A stretch of DNA of 64,000 nt, taken from positions 1,798,001-1,862,000 of the forward strand of contig JAGYXB010000018.1 in the NCBI GenBank assembly GCA_022495005.1, written 5' to 3'. A program made the position numbers and the translations under genes. Shown piece by piece: positions 24,601 through 36,759 of this stretch (positions within the stretch are counted from its first letter, which is position 1; each line of letters starts with the position of its first letter). A model generated the notes under the pieces. That model was not told where the DNA came from and did not search any database. It saw nothing but the letters and a program-made list of their open reading frames with translations. This DNA comes from Rhyacophila brunnea. Lineage: Eukaryota > Arthropoda > Insecta > Trichoptera > Rhyacophilidae.

Positions 24601-26400
24601 ATTATAACTAAAATATTTTGTTGATTTAGTTACTTTTTGAATAAAGTTTTATGTCTACCTCTCCCACAGGTAAAATCTCGCAACTTTTATCAATTCACTG
24701 AAGAATTATTGAATCTATAATACAAACTCGATGCGCTACTGTTTCTTATAAAACTCCTTATTTACTTCTTCACTCCGGGGAGGAATTTTCCCCATTCCGT
24801 TTTCGCGGTTTTCCCGAACGAGCTTTCCGTTCGGTCGTTAAAGAGCTTACGTCACCGATGAAATGGTAATCGCGAAAGCCTTCCTAACGGAAACACGGAT
24901 ATCCGTTAGTCACCTTAGGTAAAATGCATTAAATAACGTTTTATACATTATTTTAAAATGCGCGTACCTCCCCGCGTCAAGCCGGCGAACCGTAAAAGCT
25001 GTTTTTAATAGACAATGAAAAATAAATTGGATTGTTTTGACTTAGGGAAGACTAACTAAGATAATTTAATGAAATTTAAACAATAAAATAAATCATTGAC
25101 TCAAACGACCTTTAAGTTACAATAATTTTTCAGTTATAGCATTCAGCGGATAAACCAGTATTGCGAAGGTAAAGCATTAAGGATAAGATGAGTCAAAAAA
25201 AGATTTGAAAGAATATGTAACTAGTAAATATTATTATTAATTGCTAAAATAGATCATGGTAGTATTGGTTTAATCGAAAACTATACAATGTCAATTAGCT
25301 GGATAGATTTATAAATATCATTCTGTATTATTGTATAATAAAATAAAGAATATTATTCGCTACCAGTTTCTAATGTCTCTTTAAAACTTTTGTAACAAAC
25401 TTTTGTAATTGTAACAAACTATAATTGAAGTCGAGAGTAAAATGATGTTAACGCGCGTGTTTGAACATGTACCTAACCGAAAAATGATTTTTTTTTAAAC
25501 GGTAAACAGAATAAAATAAGAGGAACTTGTACTGCGTAATTATGTTATTTCATCCAATTATTTGCCTTCAATACTTCATTTTAATAGTTAACCACATGTT
25601 AGTATATAGTAACAAATTAATTGGAAATTTCAGGTGTAGGTATATTTTCAAAAATAGATAAATTAAAATGATACAAATAAATACCAATATAAATATCTAG
25701 TTTTATTTTAATTATATTCATTGTTAAATAGAGTTTATCGGTTAGTAAATATTTATGCATTGAAGTAATTAAAAAAAACAAAACAATGACAAAAAACGAT
25801 TGCTAAAACCAGCCATTTACACTTGAAACATAAACAACATTGCTTACCATTAATATTGAATTGTGTACTGATCGGTATTTGAAAACAGACGTTATATATA
25901 ACGAGTATTTTACGCAGTGGAGGATGGAAAATCCAATACTCAATTAGTTGAGTTGTACCTAGATATATTTATTTTTAAAAAGTAACGATTACGTTTGAAA
26001 TTAAAATTTAGAATTACAGCAGCTGGCACACAAAGACAATCTGTTAAAAGGGCTGGATCCGACTGGCTTATTACCTGTAACCAATGACAATAATTAATGT
26101 CATTACCCGTAACTCTCAGATAAGTGTAAAGTGCCGATTGATGCTTTATATCTTTCTCAGAATTTCGATACGCTAATATTCAATTGAGCAGACAATATTT
26201 AGTTAATTATAAAAACTTATCATTTTTTTTAAATACCCACAAAATACAAAATAGTTGAATATTATTACAAATTAATTAATTAACTAATTAATTTCGTTAA
26301 TTATTTAACTGTTGGTTGTTGTGTTGTCGTGTTTAAGTAGAACGTTTTGGATATTGATACATTCCGCTTGCAAATTATTTTATAAATTCATAAATTATTA
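24601..26400. other. non-coding; unassigned GC-rich island 24770-25010
   Basis: The island has several short hairpins, e.g. CCGAACG/CGTTCGG around 24813-24833, and CGGGGAGG near its left side versus CCTCCCCG near its right side, but no convincing terminal repeat or coding frame. The remainder is AT-rich and featureless. Confidence 0.4.
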
Positions 26401-26407
26401 TATATTT

Positions 26408-26655
26408 TCCGACCATGTCCGATCTTAATATGATCATATGAGCCTTCACAGAGTAGAGGTTTGTATTAACAGATTTTGTTTTTTATGAGAAATGGATGTC
26501 AGCCACTTGCTCAACCTATTAGGTCCATACCCTGACTCACACACAAATTTAAAAACAATATGTGTACTTGCCAGACCCAGAATTCGAACCTGGAACTCAC
26601 AGCGTGATAGTCCAACGCTTAAGCCGCGCGGCCATCGTCTACCACCACGGTATAC
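26408..26655 (-). mobile_element. tRNA-derived SINE, type B
   Basis: On the minus strand: GATGGCCGCGCGGCTTAAGC (A-box region of the Ser/Leu-like TGGCCGxGCGG type), then AGGTTCGAATTCTGGG (B box), then the body GTCTGGCAAGTACACATATT, the stretch GAGTCAGGGTATGGACCTAA, and GTTGAGCAAGTGGCTGACAT. The same order is found at 28053-28292 on the other strand. Two open frames crossing it are artefacts. Confidence 0.85.
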
Positions 26656-27072
26656 TCTAATTAATAAATATATTATATTATTCGTCTTTATAAATGAAAG
26701 TGCAAAGAGCATTTTAATTTATAATTCGTTCATTATATTGTGATAAAGACAACGCACGTTTTATATTAACTAGAGGGCCACATGTGCTATGTGTAACCTG
26801 AAACTTAAACACTGCATCGAGTACAACAGTCCATAGGTGGGTAGTTGTTGCACTCTGAAAATTATAAATGCAGTCAAATGCATAATTACACTTCTGCTCG
26901 TGCTTTGGAAGTAGGTCATTTTTTTGCCATGCCATTTTGTCGACTAGCGAAAGTACTAGAAAAAAGTACCCACGTTGCGTTGCAATATTAAATTTAAATA
27001 TTACTTTTTGTATAGTTTATTTTTATTTACATTCTTATTAATCGTATTATATAATACGGGATAAATTATTAA

Positions 27073-27888
27073 CGGCCCGCATGCTCAGCGTAGGTCAAAA
27101 TGGAGCTTTTATGGAATTTTCAGAGCATAACCCTGAACATTCTTTAAACGTAGTAGATAATCTACCTATATAATTTTGAAGCCTCATTATCCTTTATAAT
27201 TATTTTAAACATTTGATCACTGCATGAAGTATTTTTATAACATAAAATAGTATTAACGATTCATTTATCGTTTGTCAATTTATAGCTACGGCCGTATGTT
27301 GTAGTTTAATCACTGAGAAATGCACAATAGAAATGGTTTAATAAAAAAAATACTACCTTATTCTTATGTCAATAATTATTATAAAGCAATCATTATTCGC
27401 AGGATGTTTATCACATTTCAATGGCCAAAGACATAGCTTATAATCATTATCTTTAGAATTACCTTCAAATCGTGCCCATTTTTTGAATAATAAAATGTCT
27501 AATTCTTATTAAATTTGGGATCATAAAGATTATAAAATATATTTTTTTATCGTAAATATGTCACTATATAATGTTAACAATAATTTTACTAATGGTTTTG
27601 TAAATGCGTTTAAAAATTAATAAATAAAAAAAATCTTACCACCACTGCACATGGATGTACTGAATTATGACTATATTCTAAAACATTAGAGCGAGAGGTT
27701 TAAAAGAATACTATTTAATGTAATAAAAATACTTCATGCAGTGATCAAATGTTTAAAATAATTATAAAAGATAATGAGGCTTCAAAATTATATAGATAGA
27801 TTATCTACAACATTTAAGGAATGTCCAGGGTTATGCTCTGAAAATTCCATAAAAGCTCCATTTTGACCTACGCTGAGCATGTGAGCCC
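27073..27888. mobile_element. non-autonomous TTAA-site DNA transposon, full copy
   Basis: The element is flanked by TTAA at 27069-27072 and 27889-27892. The first 185 bp (27073-27258) and the last 185 bp (27704-27888) are inverted copies at roughly 90% or better by eye, sharing CATGCTCAGCGTAGGTCAAA and AAGCCTCATTATC among others. There is no coding sequence. A TTAA target is typical of piggyBac and also of Sola3 and Kolobok; the terminal bases (CGGCCC / GGGCTC) do not settle which. A partial copy lies at 54519-55061. Confidence 0.8.
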
Positions 27889-28052
27889 TTAAGGATAATT
27901 TTATTTAATTTGATAAGAAAAATGACCTTTATAATTATTATCAATTTCCATAAATATGTGGTTATGTAGTTTTTATCCGTAGATGTTATCATATTGTAAA
28001 TACATATAATTCGCGAAATTGTATTAGTTAAATAATTTAGGTATTTAAAGTT

Positions 28053-28292
28053 TACGGTGGCCGCGCGGCGTAAGCGTTGGACTATCACGCCGTGGGTCTC
28101 AGGTTCGAATCCTGGGTCTGGCAAGTACACATATTGTTTTTCAATTTGTGTGTGAGTCAGGGTATGGACCTAATAGGTTGAGCAAGTGGCTGACATCCAT
28201 TTCTCGTAAAAAAAACAAAATCTGTTAATACAAACCTCTACTCTGTGGAGGCCCATATGATCCTATTAGATATCGGACATGATCGAAAAAAA
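28053..28292 (+). mobile_element. tRNA-derived SINE, type B
   Basis: Head GGTGGCCGCGCGGCGTAAGC, B box AGGTTCGAATCCTGGG, then GTCTGGCAAGTACACATATT, GAGTCAGGGTATGGACCTAA, GTTGAGCAAGTGGCTGACAT, and CAAACCTCTACTCTGTGGAG, ending in AAAAAAAAAA at 28286-28295. It is the cleanest copy of the type B family here and lies in opposite orientation to the copy at 26408-26655. The 99-codon minus-strand frame over its 5' half is an artefact. Confidence 0.85.
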
Positions 28293-28299
28293 AAATTTA

Positions 28300-31200
28300 C
28301 AACGGATTATGTGTCTATAATTATGTAAATATGTATCCTAGAAAAAAAATCATGTCATTCAATTCTAATTATAGGACATGCACATAAAGACATAAAACAC
28401 AAATAAATTAGCATTATGGCTGATTTTGGAGGACGTGTCAAATTTAAAAATTACAATAATAATTACTCCATAACATGATTTCGAGAGCCAAACAACTTTT
28501 GTCAATAACCCCACGAATGTAATATTTGCTTTAAAAAAAAATATTCCACAATACATATTATTATGTATATTATACCAATATTGTGTATATTTTTTTGATT
28601 CAATTTCAAGACCAATTGCCTCAAAAATAATAACTAATATTTATAGTAAATTATAATATGGGAAGACAATATGTAGTGAATACATAGAAAGAAAAATCGA
28701 AACTATGTAAAAAAAATCTAATCATCCATTTCAAAATTTTGTTTAAGATTGCAATATATTAATAATTGAATTTACAATATATAATTAGTACACTTAACTT
28801 TCAATTGTATGGTATTGCATTTCAGCAACAAATTTATTGTTTATATTTTTTGCGTGAACGAAATTTTATTTAAAAACTTACAGTGTTCTCTGCAGTGGAA
28901 AAAGTGTGCTGATAAAATAGTACCTAGTAATAGTTTTTATTCACACGTGTCACTGTTTTTTTTCTTTTTTTAAAATATTTTACATTAAATGTAATCGATT
29001 ATATACCTACATTGCTTTCATGTATTTAAAGGTAAATAAGTAATAATTGTTCAAAGTTTTCTATTTTTATTAATAAAATGAACAAATATTAAAGAGTCTC
29101 CAAATTATTTAATTAAATCGATATAAAGATGGTTTCAAGGCAAGAGCACTCACATGGTTAGTAAATGATGTAAGTCCTCCCTTTTTCTCGTATATGTTTC
29201 TAATGTATGTTTCCGAGGATTTTTAAAATATGTGCTTTACATAATAAAATATCCAAAACTGCTAAACCTTGTGTAGAATTAATATTAAAAAAATATATAT
29301 TTATTTCGTTAATAAGAATATGAAACTTCGCAATATTTTTTTAAGAATATTCAACTGATTACCACTTAACTGTACGATTGTATCTTACGCTTTGTTTTGT
29401 CTTTTCAATTTGGCTCCCATAGCAGGCACTGCGTAAAAGGCACTCTGCAGTATTTATGCAGACTTTTTGGCAAACTTCTATCAAGAGGCACATTATTATT
29501 AATTATTTGACGTTAAATGGGAAAATTCCATATCTCCAAAGCGACGCTGCGAACTCACAAGAAAAGTTTACCAGGAAACTACGTTTTATACTTTACATCG
29601 AAAAGTAAATTAACAAAATAAATTAGGACAAAAATATTTGGTGCTATCGCAAGATATCTTTTCTAACCTTACATTTTCATTTGAACTCCACTGAACTTCT
29701 CACATCCTTTAGTTTATTTCACCATTCGGAAGAGACCCACAAAGGTAACTACTTAATAATTATGTTTCTACTTATGAAGTATTTGGTAAACACTCAAACT
29801 AAACATATAAACGTTATATAAATGGTTTAAAAGGATAAAAAATTTAAAAATTAATACTTAATAGTGTAGGTACATATCTACAATTAAATAACTATATTAC
29901 AAAAAAACAAAGAAATAAGGATCATAATAATATGCTCCTTACATACACCCGAAAAACTTCCGAGATAATGTTGCATATTCAATTAAACGATATAATACTA
30001 TAATAACTATAGGAATAAACATCTCAAACCGTGTCAGCATATTATTTCGGTTAAATAGATATTTAAAAAAGAATGAGTGTGACATATGCTGTTTTTACAC
30101 AATTTTTGGACCTTTGTTGTTTTTATTGCAAAATTGAAAAGATGGAAATGTAAATATTATGACTAAAACTAAAATTTTATAAATAAAATAAATAACATAT
30201 ATTTCTGTTATTTTTAAATCATAACACAACATTTAATAAAGTTTGAACATATTATTTACCTATTAACAAATGACTTCAATGTTTCTAAAACATCAAGAAT
30301 TAAATATTAAAAAAAGTGTTTTCAATCATTTGCGGGTTAACACTGATAAGCTTCATATTATTGTTGATTTCATTTAATAAAACAAATTTTTAGTATCTAC
30401 TTATTCCACTTTTAATAAATAAATCTGGACGGATTTCGTGCTAAATCTGATACTATTTGAGCATTTGTCGCGTCTATCATGAACTTGTCATCATCATTCA
30501 TCCTAAGACTAAGTGAAACCGTGAGAGTGACATTGCGAACCGTCCGTTTACCAATTCGTGAGTGCGAGAACACCGAACAACCTCCAGCGCGCGCCAGCCC
30601 TCTCAACATAAAAGGACAGTGTCTGGCATCCTGTGTAAACCCCACTCTCTAGATTCGTTATCCACCACCTTCAAAATATTACAGTCCACTGCTAAAAAGT
30701 ACCACCATTATCTGACCAAACATTAAAATACTGAATATCTATAGCACGGTAACATACCTCGGTGAGTATAATATTTTTTTTAATATTATGTTTATAAAAA
30801 AGACGTTAAAACTTCCATTATAAATAAGCGATATCTCGCGTTATTCAGTTATTATAATATTTAAGACACAAAGTAAATTGACATGAATGTCAAACCATTA
30901 ACACGCGTACCTGCCGAGTGATATTTTAATATTGTTGATGTAGTCCCTTAGAAAGAATCTTGTACATGCGAATCCACTCAGCCGAGCGTGACTGTCACAA
31001 GTGTTTTTTCTCTTTGCGCTTATTTATATACATCTTTTACCATATATTATGTTATTTTATGTTGTACACATGTAGTTGAAGGATAATCTATTATTCACAC
31101 GCAGGCGGTACCACCTGGGAAAGATATGATGGATTTTTTAGCAAAGAAAACGTACAATATAACATAAGAATAGTATTTTTTTTGTTTTAAAAAAATCTAA

Positions 31201-32390
31201 CAATTCGTCTTAGCTAGTCAGAATATCTCATCTATTATAATATATCTTTTATTTAAGCATTGTTAAAAACTCGCACTCACTTTAGAATATAACCACTCTT
31301 CAAAATTTTAAACCTTCCCTTTACGATACTAATAAATTCCGTCCATCCGGGAATGTCACCTTGGGTTACAGTACGAGATTAACAATATTACAGTGGGTAA
31401 AAGGGAAATAACTATTTTGGCAACATAATAATCGCACCATCACAACTAAACTTCCATAGTCCAAAAAACGTCAAACAGAGAAAAATCATCTTTAAAGTTT
31501 TTACCCTTCGCATTTTTATACTGTGTTTTTGAAATATGTTTAGATATTGAATGAAGTTTTTACTTGAATTAGATGACTTAGAGATATGAAATTTTCGGTA
31601 CATATACTATGAACGACAGACAATGAAACGTAGTAATTAACTCAAAACACGTAATTTCCACTTGTGGCGGTTTAGTTGCAAGGGTGCGAATTATATCAGT
31701 CAAATAATCATGTTTATCTATAAAAAAAAATGGCAAATATTAATTATAATATTTTTATAGCGCACACGTCATAATACTATATAGATCTCATCACTTACTT
31801 TCACATCTCTTTCTCACAATTGATTATGTATCTCTTTATCGCATATTATAATTATTTAAGTTCTATCTCTTTCGTTCGTAGTGAAATGAGACACTGTTTA
31901 GTGTTTGCAATGTGCAATCATAATTTATGACGGATAGACTAGATGATGCTATCGATTTTGAAAATAATAGCATTTTAATTACCTAAATGTAATATTGATC
32001 ATTCTGAAAATAGAAATATGAATACAACAAAGTACATACAAACTAAAATATTGGTAGTTTAATGGAGTGGATAACCTAAGGTGTTATTATAGTAACGAGA
32101 GTGTTAATAGCGGTATAAATTACGTCCACCATTATGACACAACTGCAAATGTATTTTAAATATTACAATAAACAACAATGACGTGGAATGGATAGATTAA
32201 TTACTATTGTTCTGTTTTAACTAACTTCGTGCCGGAATAGAATTTTTAGTCAGTACTCCGGTAGAATGCAGGATTTCCTAGATATTTAGAAGTCACTGAT
32301 CAAAATAGTTTATTCATCATGACGTGTAGGTATCATACATGATTTTCTTACATTATGCAGCTCAATAATATAATACTATACCACAGAAGA
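28300..32390. other. non-coding; GC-richer open patch at 30412-30660 unexplained
   Basis: Mostly AT-rich. At 30412-30645 the minus strand has a 77-codon frame over a GC-richer patch ending in ...MIDATNAQIVSDLARNPSRF; I recognise no domain. It might be a repeat or an exon fragment. No splice sites or neighbours support a gene. Confidence 0.35.
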
Positions 32391-32394
32391 TTTA

Positions 32395-32515
32395 ATAATG
32401 CTTGCGAAAAACAACTGGAGAGTGTCAGCGCGGGATCATCCAAGAAGGGGGAAGTTTTCTAAGGAGGCCAAGATCCACCAAGGGTGATAGTGCTATAAAT
32501 TATGATGATGATTCA
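32395..32515 (+). pseudogene. possible 3' end of an RTE-type element with (ATG)n tail
   Basis: One frame reads NNWRVSARDHPRRGKFSKEA then KIHQG and a stop, a pattern I associate with LINE ORF2 ends, followed within 25 bp by ATGATGATGATT, a microsatellite tail of the RTE style. The similarity is short, so this is tentative. Confidence 0.35.
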
Positions 32516-32974
32516 GCTTGATACAATACTTAGCATTAAGTAAATGTTTAAAATTTCGGCAATGCAGTGTGTTGCCTGGCATCTGTATAAAATTAATCAT
32601 CGACAGCACAATATAACACTATTAATTCTTTGTATGGTCAAATATATCGCGACATATATACTGTTAAGGTTGGGGGTATCGTTTATAGAACTAGATAAAC
32701 AGTTTACAATATGCAAGTAGATTAATAATAATTTAATTATGTAGGACTACCCATACGTCAATTCCTTCAACTAATGTAACCGGGCTAGGTACCAGTGATT
32801 AATATCTGAATGTGCATTTTCAGAATATTTAGTTAGCTAACAATCATGATACTACAAGGTAGTTTGTGATATTTTATAAATTTTAACGCTATTAAAATTT
32901 GTACGGAACATAACATATATAAATAATATTAGTCTCCGACTGAATGTCAATCTAATGGATGTTAATGCACATTA

Positions 32975-33076
32975 CTTCTGGCAACAGTTGATAGAACGCT
33001 TGTCTTTTATCTCATGGGTTGGAAGCTCTAGTTCCGTGGCTGTGTAAAATAAACGTTCCCTTTTTTTTTTTTTTCA
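32975..33076 (+). mobile_element. possible worn tRNA-derived SINE head with poly(T)
   Basis: The segment TTGATAGAACGCTTGTCTTT...CATGGGTTGGAAGCTCTAGTTCC has the spacing of an A box, anticodon arm and damaged B box, and is followed by a run of 14 T at 33060-33074. No body similarity to the other SINEs was found. Confidence 0.25.
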
Positions 33077-33079
33077 AAA

Positions 33080-34440
33080 AGTATGTGTGTTAATTATTGG
33101 ATTCAGAAAATTTACCAAAAAGGTAAACCTTTTAGCGAATAGCAAATCATCAGTCTAGCGGAAATGGAAGTGTTTATTTTGTGTTAAAAAAGAGATGAAA
33201 TGACTGTAGGTATGTGGTGAAACTGGCCGTGATGTTTATTTAAAAGAATCTCTCCTACATGAATATAATATTTTATACAATATTTTATTTATTGAAAGTA
33301 AACTAAAAAATGTTAATAAATAAAAAAACATTTAAAATGTGTTATAACCGTACAATAATAGTAAGGTGTCAGATAAGGTTAAATGTAGATAAAAGATAAA
33401 TAAATTTAATTGCATTGAAAAACACGGATTTAAAAAGAATAAAATGTAACTAATAATGTTTTTTTTATTTTGTAAAGCATTTAAATGGTTTCAATGTCGA
33501 TTAAATATTCTATATCGTATGTAATATTTTTATACCATATTATGTGTATAATATAGTAATAAATATTATCAAATCCACCTTCGTTTATTAGTAATATAGT
33601 ATGCAACAAGGGCTTGATTGCAATGTCAGTTTTATCCATCTGCCGTCACTGTATATTTACATAGCATTATCTCATTTTAAACTTTTTTTTTTCAAATTAA
33701 TTTTATTGACTTTAAGGTATTAGATTTTCTCTAAGTATTTACAAACATATTTATACAAAAAGAAGAAATATATGAAGTGTTTCACGATTTTTTGTGATTA
33801 TCTGAAAATGGCTGAATATTGAGGTAGGTTACCAAATTTATATCTAATCGTTTCATGATATTGTAAATATTGCAAACCTACTTAATATCCATTCTCAGTC
33901 AATTTATTAAACTTACAACTAGCAAAAAACCTATGAAAAAAAAAACATGGACGATGTACGATTTGACCCCAATAAAGTGTTTCTATCAATAAAATTAACT
34001 TATCGACATAAATATTATTCATGCAGCTATTTCCTCACAACCATGCATTTTAAGTGTTTTTTTTTTTAAATAATTCAAGAGTACAGTCAAATTTAAAAAT
34101 AGAACGCAATATAATAGGTAGGTACTGCCGTAATAATAATATATTTTTTGTTTTTAATTATTAAAGGATGGCGTCAAAATTTATAAAAGTAAAAACACTT
34201 TTCCGGCAAGCGATAGATATTTTTTATACCACTAACTCAATCCATTAGGTCTATACTATCTAGGTTCCCACCACCACCCGTCATGTATGTACAGCCGTTA
34301 ATAGGCACGGCCGCCTTCCATAATGCTATAAACGTGTCTGAAAGAAGTATTCAGTATGCGGATACCTAGGTCGCTTAACGTCAGCGGACAGCAGAGCCAG
34401 TCCATTTTTTATATTTCTTAACATCCTTATTTAAGCACTA
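33080..34440. other. AT-rich non-coding stretch, nothing recognised
   Basis: A GC-richer piece at 34255-34400 was examined and not matched to anything. Confidence 0.45.
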
Positions 34441-34449
34441 CGGTGCATG

Positions 34450-34605
34450 GTTGCAGCATCAGTCCCATGCGGCTCCATTTCGAGATGGAATGGTGTATAG
34501 GTACTCTGGATCCAAAAACAATATATTGATAAAACAATATTCGAAACCTGGACCCCACGACAGTATAGACTGACACACTAATGCCCGGCCATGGTGAGAG
34601 TAGAT
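34450..34605 (-). mobile_element. tRNA-derived SINE, type B, worn copy
   Basis: On the minus strand: CACCATGGCCGGGCATTAGT, GTCGTGGGGTCCAGGTTTCG (B box with an extra T), and ATATTGTTTTTGGATCC. The order and spacing match the type B heads at 26408 and 28053. The body after the head is mostly lost. Confidence 0.5.
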
Positions 34606-35638
34606 TTTGTTGTGGAATAACTGTTTGAAGTTCTGTATTTCAATGAAGAATGCCACATTTTTAAATACGTTTTATATTTTGTATTAAGTAAGTTAGTATT
34701 AAATAATTCAAAATTGCCCAACGTGCGATAAAATAACATGTCGATTTGAATACTGTCTATTCGTCTCAAGAACAGTTTTGATGACTTTTTCTAACATTTA
34801 AGTTTTTGAAGCTGTTTTAACTTAAGTAAGTATTTTCAACGCAGAATATTATTTTATTTAAACTAATGTATTCCTATTATCGTGTGGTTATCAAAAATAA
34901 TTGTTCTACATGAGTATAATATAATAATTATGAATTATTCATTTACAGTATTTACATAAAGTAGTAAGAATGTAAATCTCTCTATTTAAGTCATTCTTAG
35001 AAGAGCAAAATACATAAGTAATTTAAGTAATAAAAAATGATCCCCAAAGTCGAAAGTGGATTAATGAATTCACAATTGACGTCAAATTTCCAAAAAGTTT
35101 TTGATTAGATTTTGAATTTGGAATTTCAATTTCACTTAAATTTCTATCTGGGGACACATTGTCTGAAAATTAAAATATTGCCACTAACTTGACTTATTTC
35201 CATCTAAAACAATTTCCCGGGTTTTTGGTACTTGCTTCGTTGAAAAATTTATAAGAAATCTTCTAGAATCCTCCAAGGGTTAGGTGGTTGTATAATAAAA
35301 CGAATAGTTGAATATAAAACTTTTTCTATTTTTCAAAAAAACCTTGAAGGCTAAAGATGTTTTTTTTCTAAACTAGTAAGGGTTATGCACTCAAATACAA
35401 AAACATATTAATTTGTATATGGGATGTACATAATTATAGAAAATATATTTGAATCTCAAAAAATGTAGACAGTTAATAATTATTTAAAAAAATAATACTT
35501 ACCTACTTAAAAACAAAACATTATTTCTGTAAAATATTGAAAACACGTTTGAAAAAATGAAGTTTGAAAGTTGAACTAAATAAATTATATTAGACGCGAT
35601 GTTTTTTTTTTAAATCGTATCCAATAAATCTAAAAAGA

Positions 35639-35729
35639 TTATAATAAGAGCCAACACAGAGAGGAGGTTGTATTAACAGATGTTTGTTTTTTATGAAGAT
35701 TGGATGTTAACCACTTGCTCAACTTATTA
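35639..35729 (-). mobile_element. type B SINE, 3' part, split by the MITE at 35730
   Basis: The plus-strand text GTATTAACAGATGTTTGTTT TTTATGAAGATTGGATG and CCACTTGCTCAACTTATTA is the inverse of the type B SINE 3' body seen at 26450-26520. It is cut at TTA 35727-35729 and resumes at 36284 on the far side of the MITE. Confidence 0.75.
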
Positions 35730-36283
35730 GCGATGGTGCCCACAGAACGCGTCGGGCGCGCGAAGTCCGCGTATGCAGTGTTTATTCATAACCATAATCA
35801 CACGTCTCTCGCCACGCATTACCCTTCACCTATGTTGTAAGCGGCCCAAGCAGCACAAAATAAATATTATTACAGCGCCTCTCATAACAAAGCAATAAAA
35901 ATATTATATTATTTCGGGCTTGTAATTAAAATTTACGATGACATTATTCAACCAGCGATAAACTGAACACGCAATAAAATAAAACAATGACTTCTCTGTA
36001 ATTAAATAATTGCTTTCCGCCCGTCGATCGACAATGCCTCGCGCAGCGTGTTTTTGCTCGCAATGGTCAATGAATGGACTCCATTGTATTTTCTTTCATT
36101 CGTATCGCCGAGAAGCGGTGATTCGCGAAAAAACGATGATTCATGCGGCGCGCGCGTATAATGCGTCGCCATATCCAGTGGGCGCTGGCGTATTTGATTA
36201 CGTTGTATTTTCAATGATTTATGCGCCACTTGTAGAAATTTTGCGCGAGTGCGGCGCCCGACGCGATCTGTGGGCACCATCGC
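35730..36283. mobile_element. PIF/Harbinger-like MITE inserted in a type B SINE
   Basis: Terminal inverted repeats of about 30 bp begin GCGATGGTGCCCACAGA and continue CGCGTCGGGCGC on both ends with one mismatch (35730-35759 and 36254-36283). The flanks are TTA at 35727-35729 and 36284-36286. Removing the element and one TTA rebuilds the SINE sequence CTTATTAGGTTCATAC, compare CCTATTAGGTCCATAC at 26516, which fixes both boundaries and the 3-bp duplication. A 3-bp TWA duplication is the PIF/Harbinger signature. The interior is GC-richer than the flanks and has no transposase; the plus-strand frame over 36010-36290 shows no known domain. Confidence 0.85.
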
Positions 36284-36400
36284 TTAGGTTCATACTCTGG
36301 TCCGACTACATAATAAAAAAACAACATGTAAATTTGCTAGACCCGATATTCTTATCCGTGACCTACGATATTATCATATGACGCGGTAATCGCTAGGCCA
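36284..36400 (-). mobile_element. type B SINE, 5' part, right of the MITE
   Basis: GGTTCATACTCTGGTCCGAC, AACAACATGTAAATTTGCTA and GACCCGATATTC follow the inverse order of the type B SINE (GGTCCATACCCTGACTCACA, ATGTGTACTTGCCAGACCCA). The B box and A box are heavily mutated, so transcription by RNA polymerase III is unlikely. Confidence 0.65.
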
Positions 36401-36759
36401 TGCTATGTTAGTGTATAATGACATCCAAAATGTATTTAAGTCAGAAAATTATTTTTAGAATTTATTGATTATTTCTTATATTATTTTCTGTTTCATACTG
36501 ATATGCGTACGATGAAACGTAGCATTTTCTCTTCACAACACTACAAAACACGTACAATTTATTCATTTCACGATTTTTGATAAGAAAAGTAGACTGCGTT
36601 ACATTTAATATGCACCGTCAATTTATTGACACAAAATGTGTGTACAAAATTATATATAACATACTTTGGTTATAAACATTTATAGTATATTTTCTTCTGT
36701 GTAATATATTTTAGTATAAAAGTGATATTTTTTTCTGTATACGTCATAAGCGTCGATAA

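Noticed and set aside
28058..28125. Functional tRNA gene (Ser/Leu-like)
   Set aside because: Same reasoning: head of a repeated SINE, with no closed acceptor stem.
30660..30720. Sequence like AGCAGTGGACTGTAATATTT on the minus strand as a spliceosomal RNA piece
   Set aside because: The resemblance to U4-type sequence is short and the rest of the RNA is absent.
36010..36381. 123-codon plus-strand frame
   Set aside because: It runs across the right end of a MITE into a SINE, so it is composed of two elements and host DNA; no motif.
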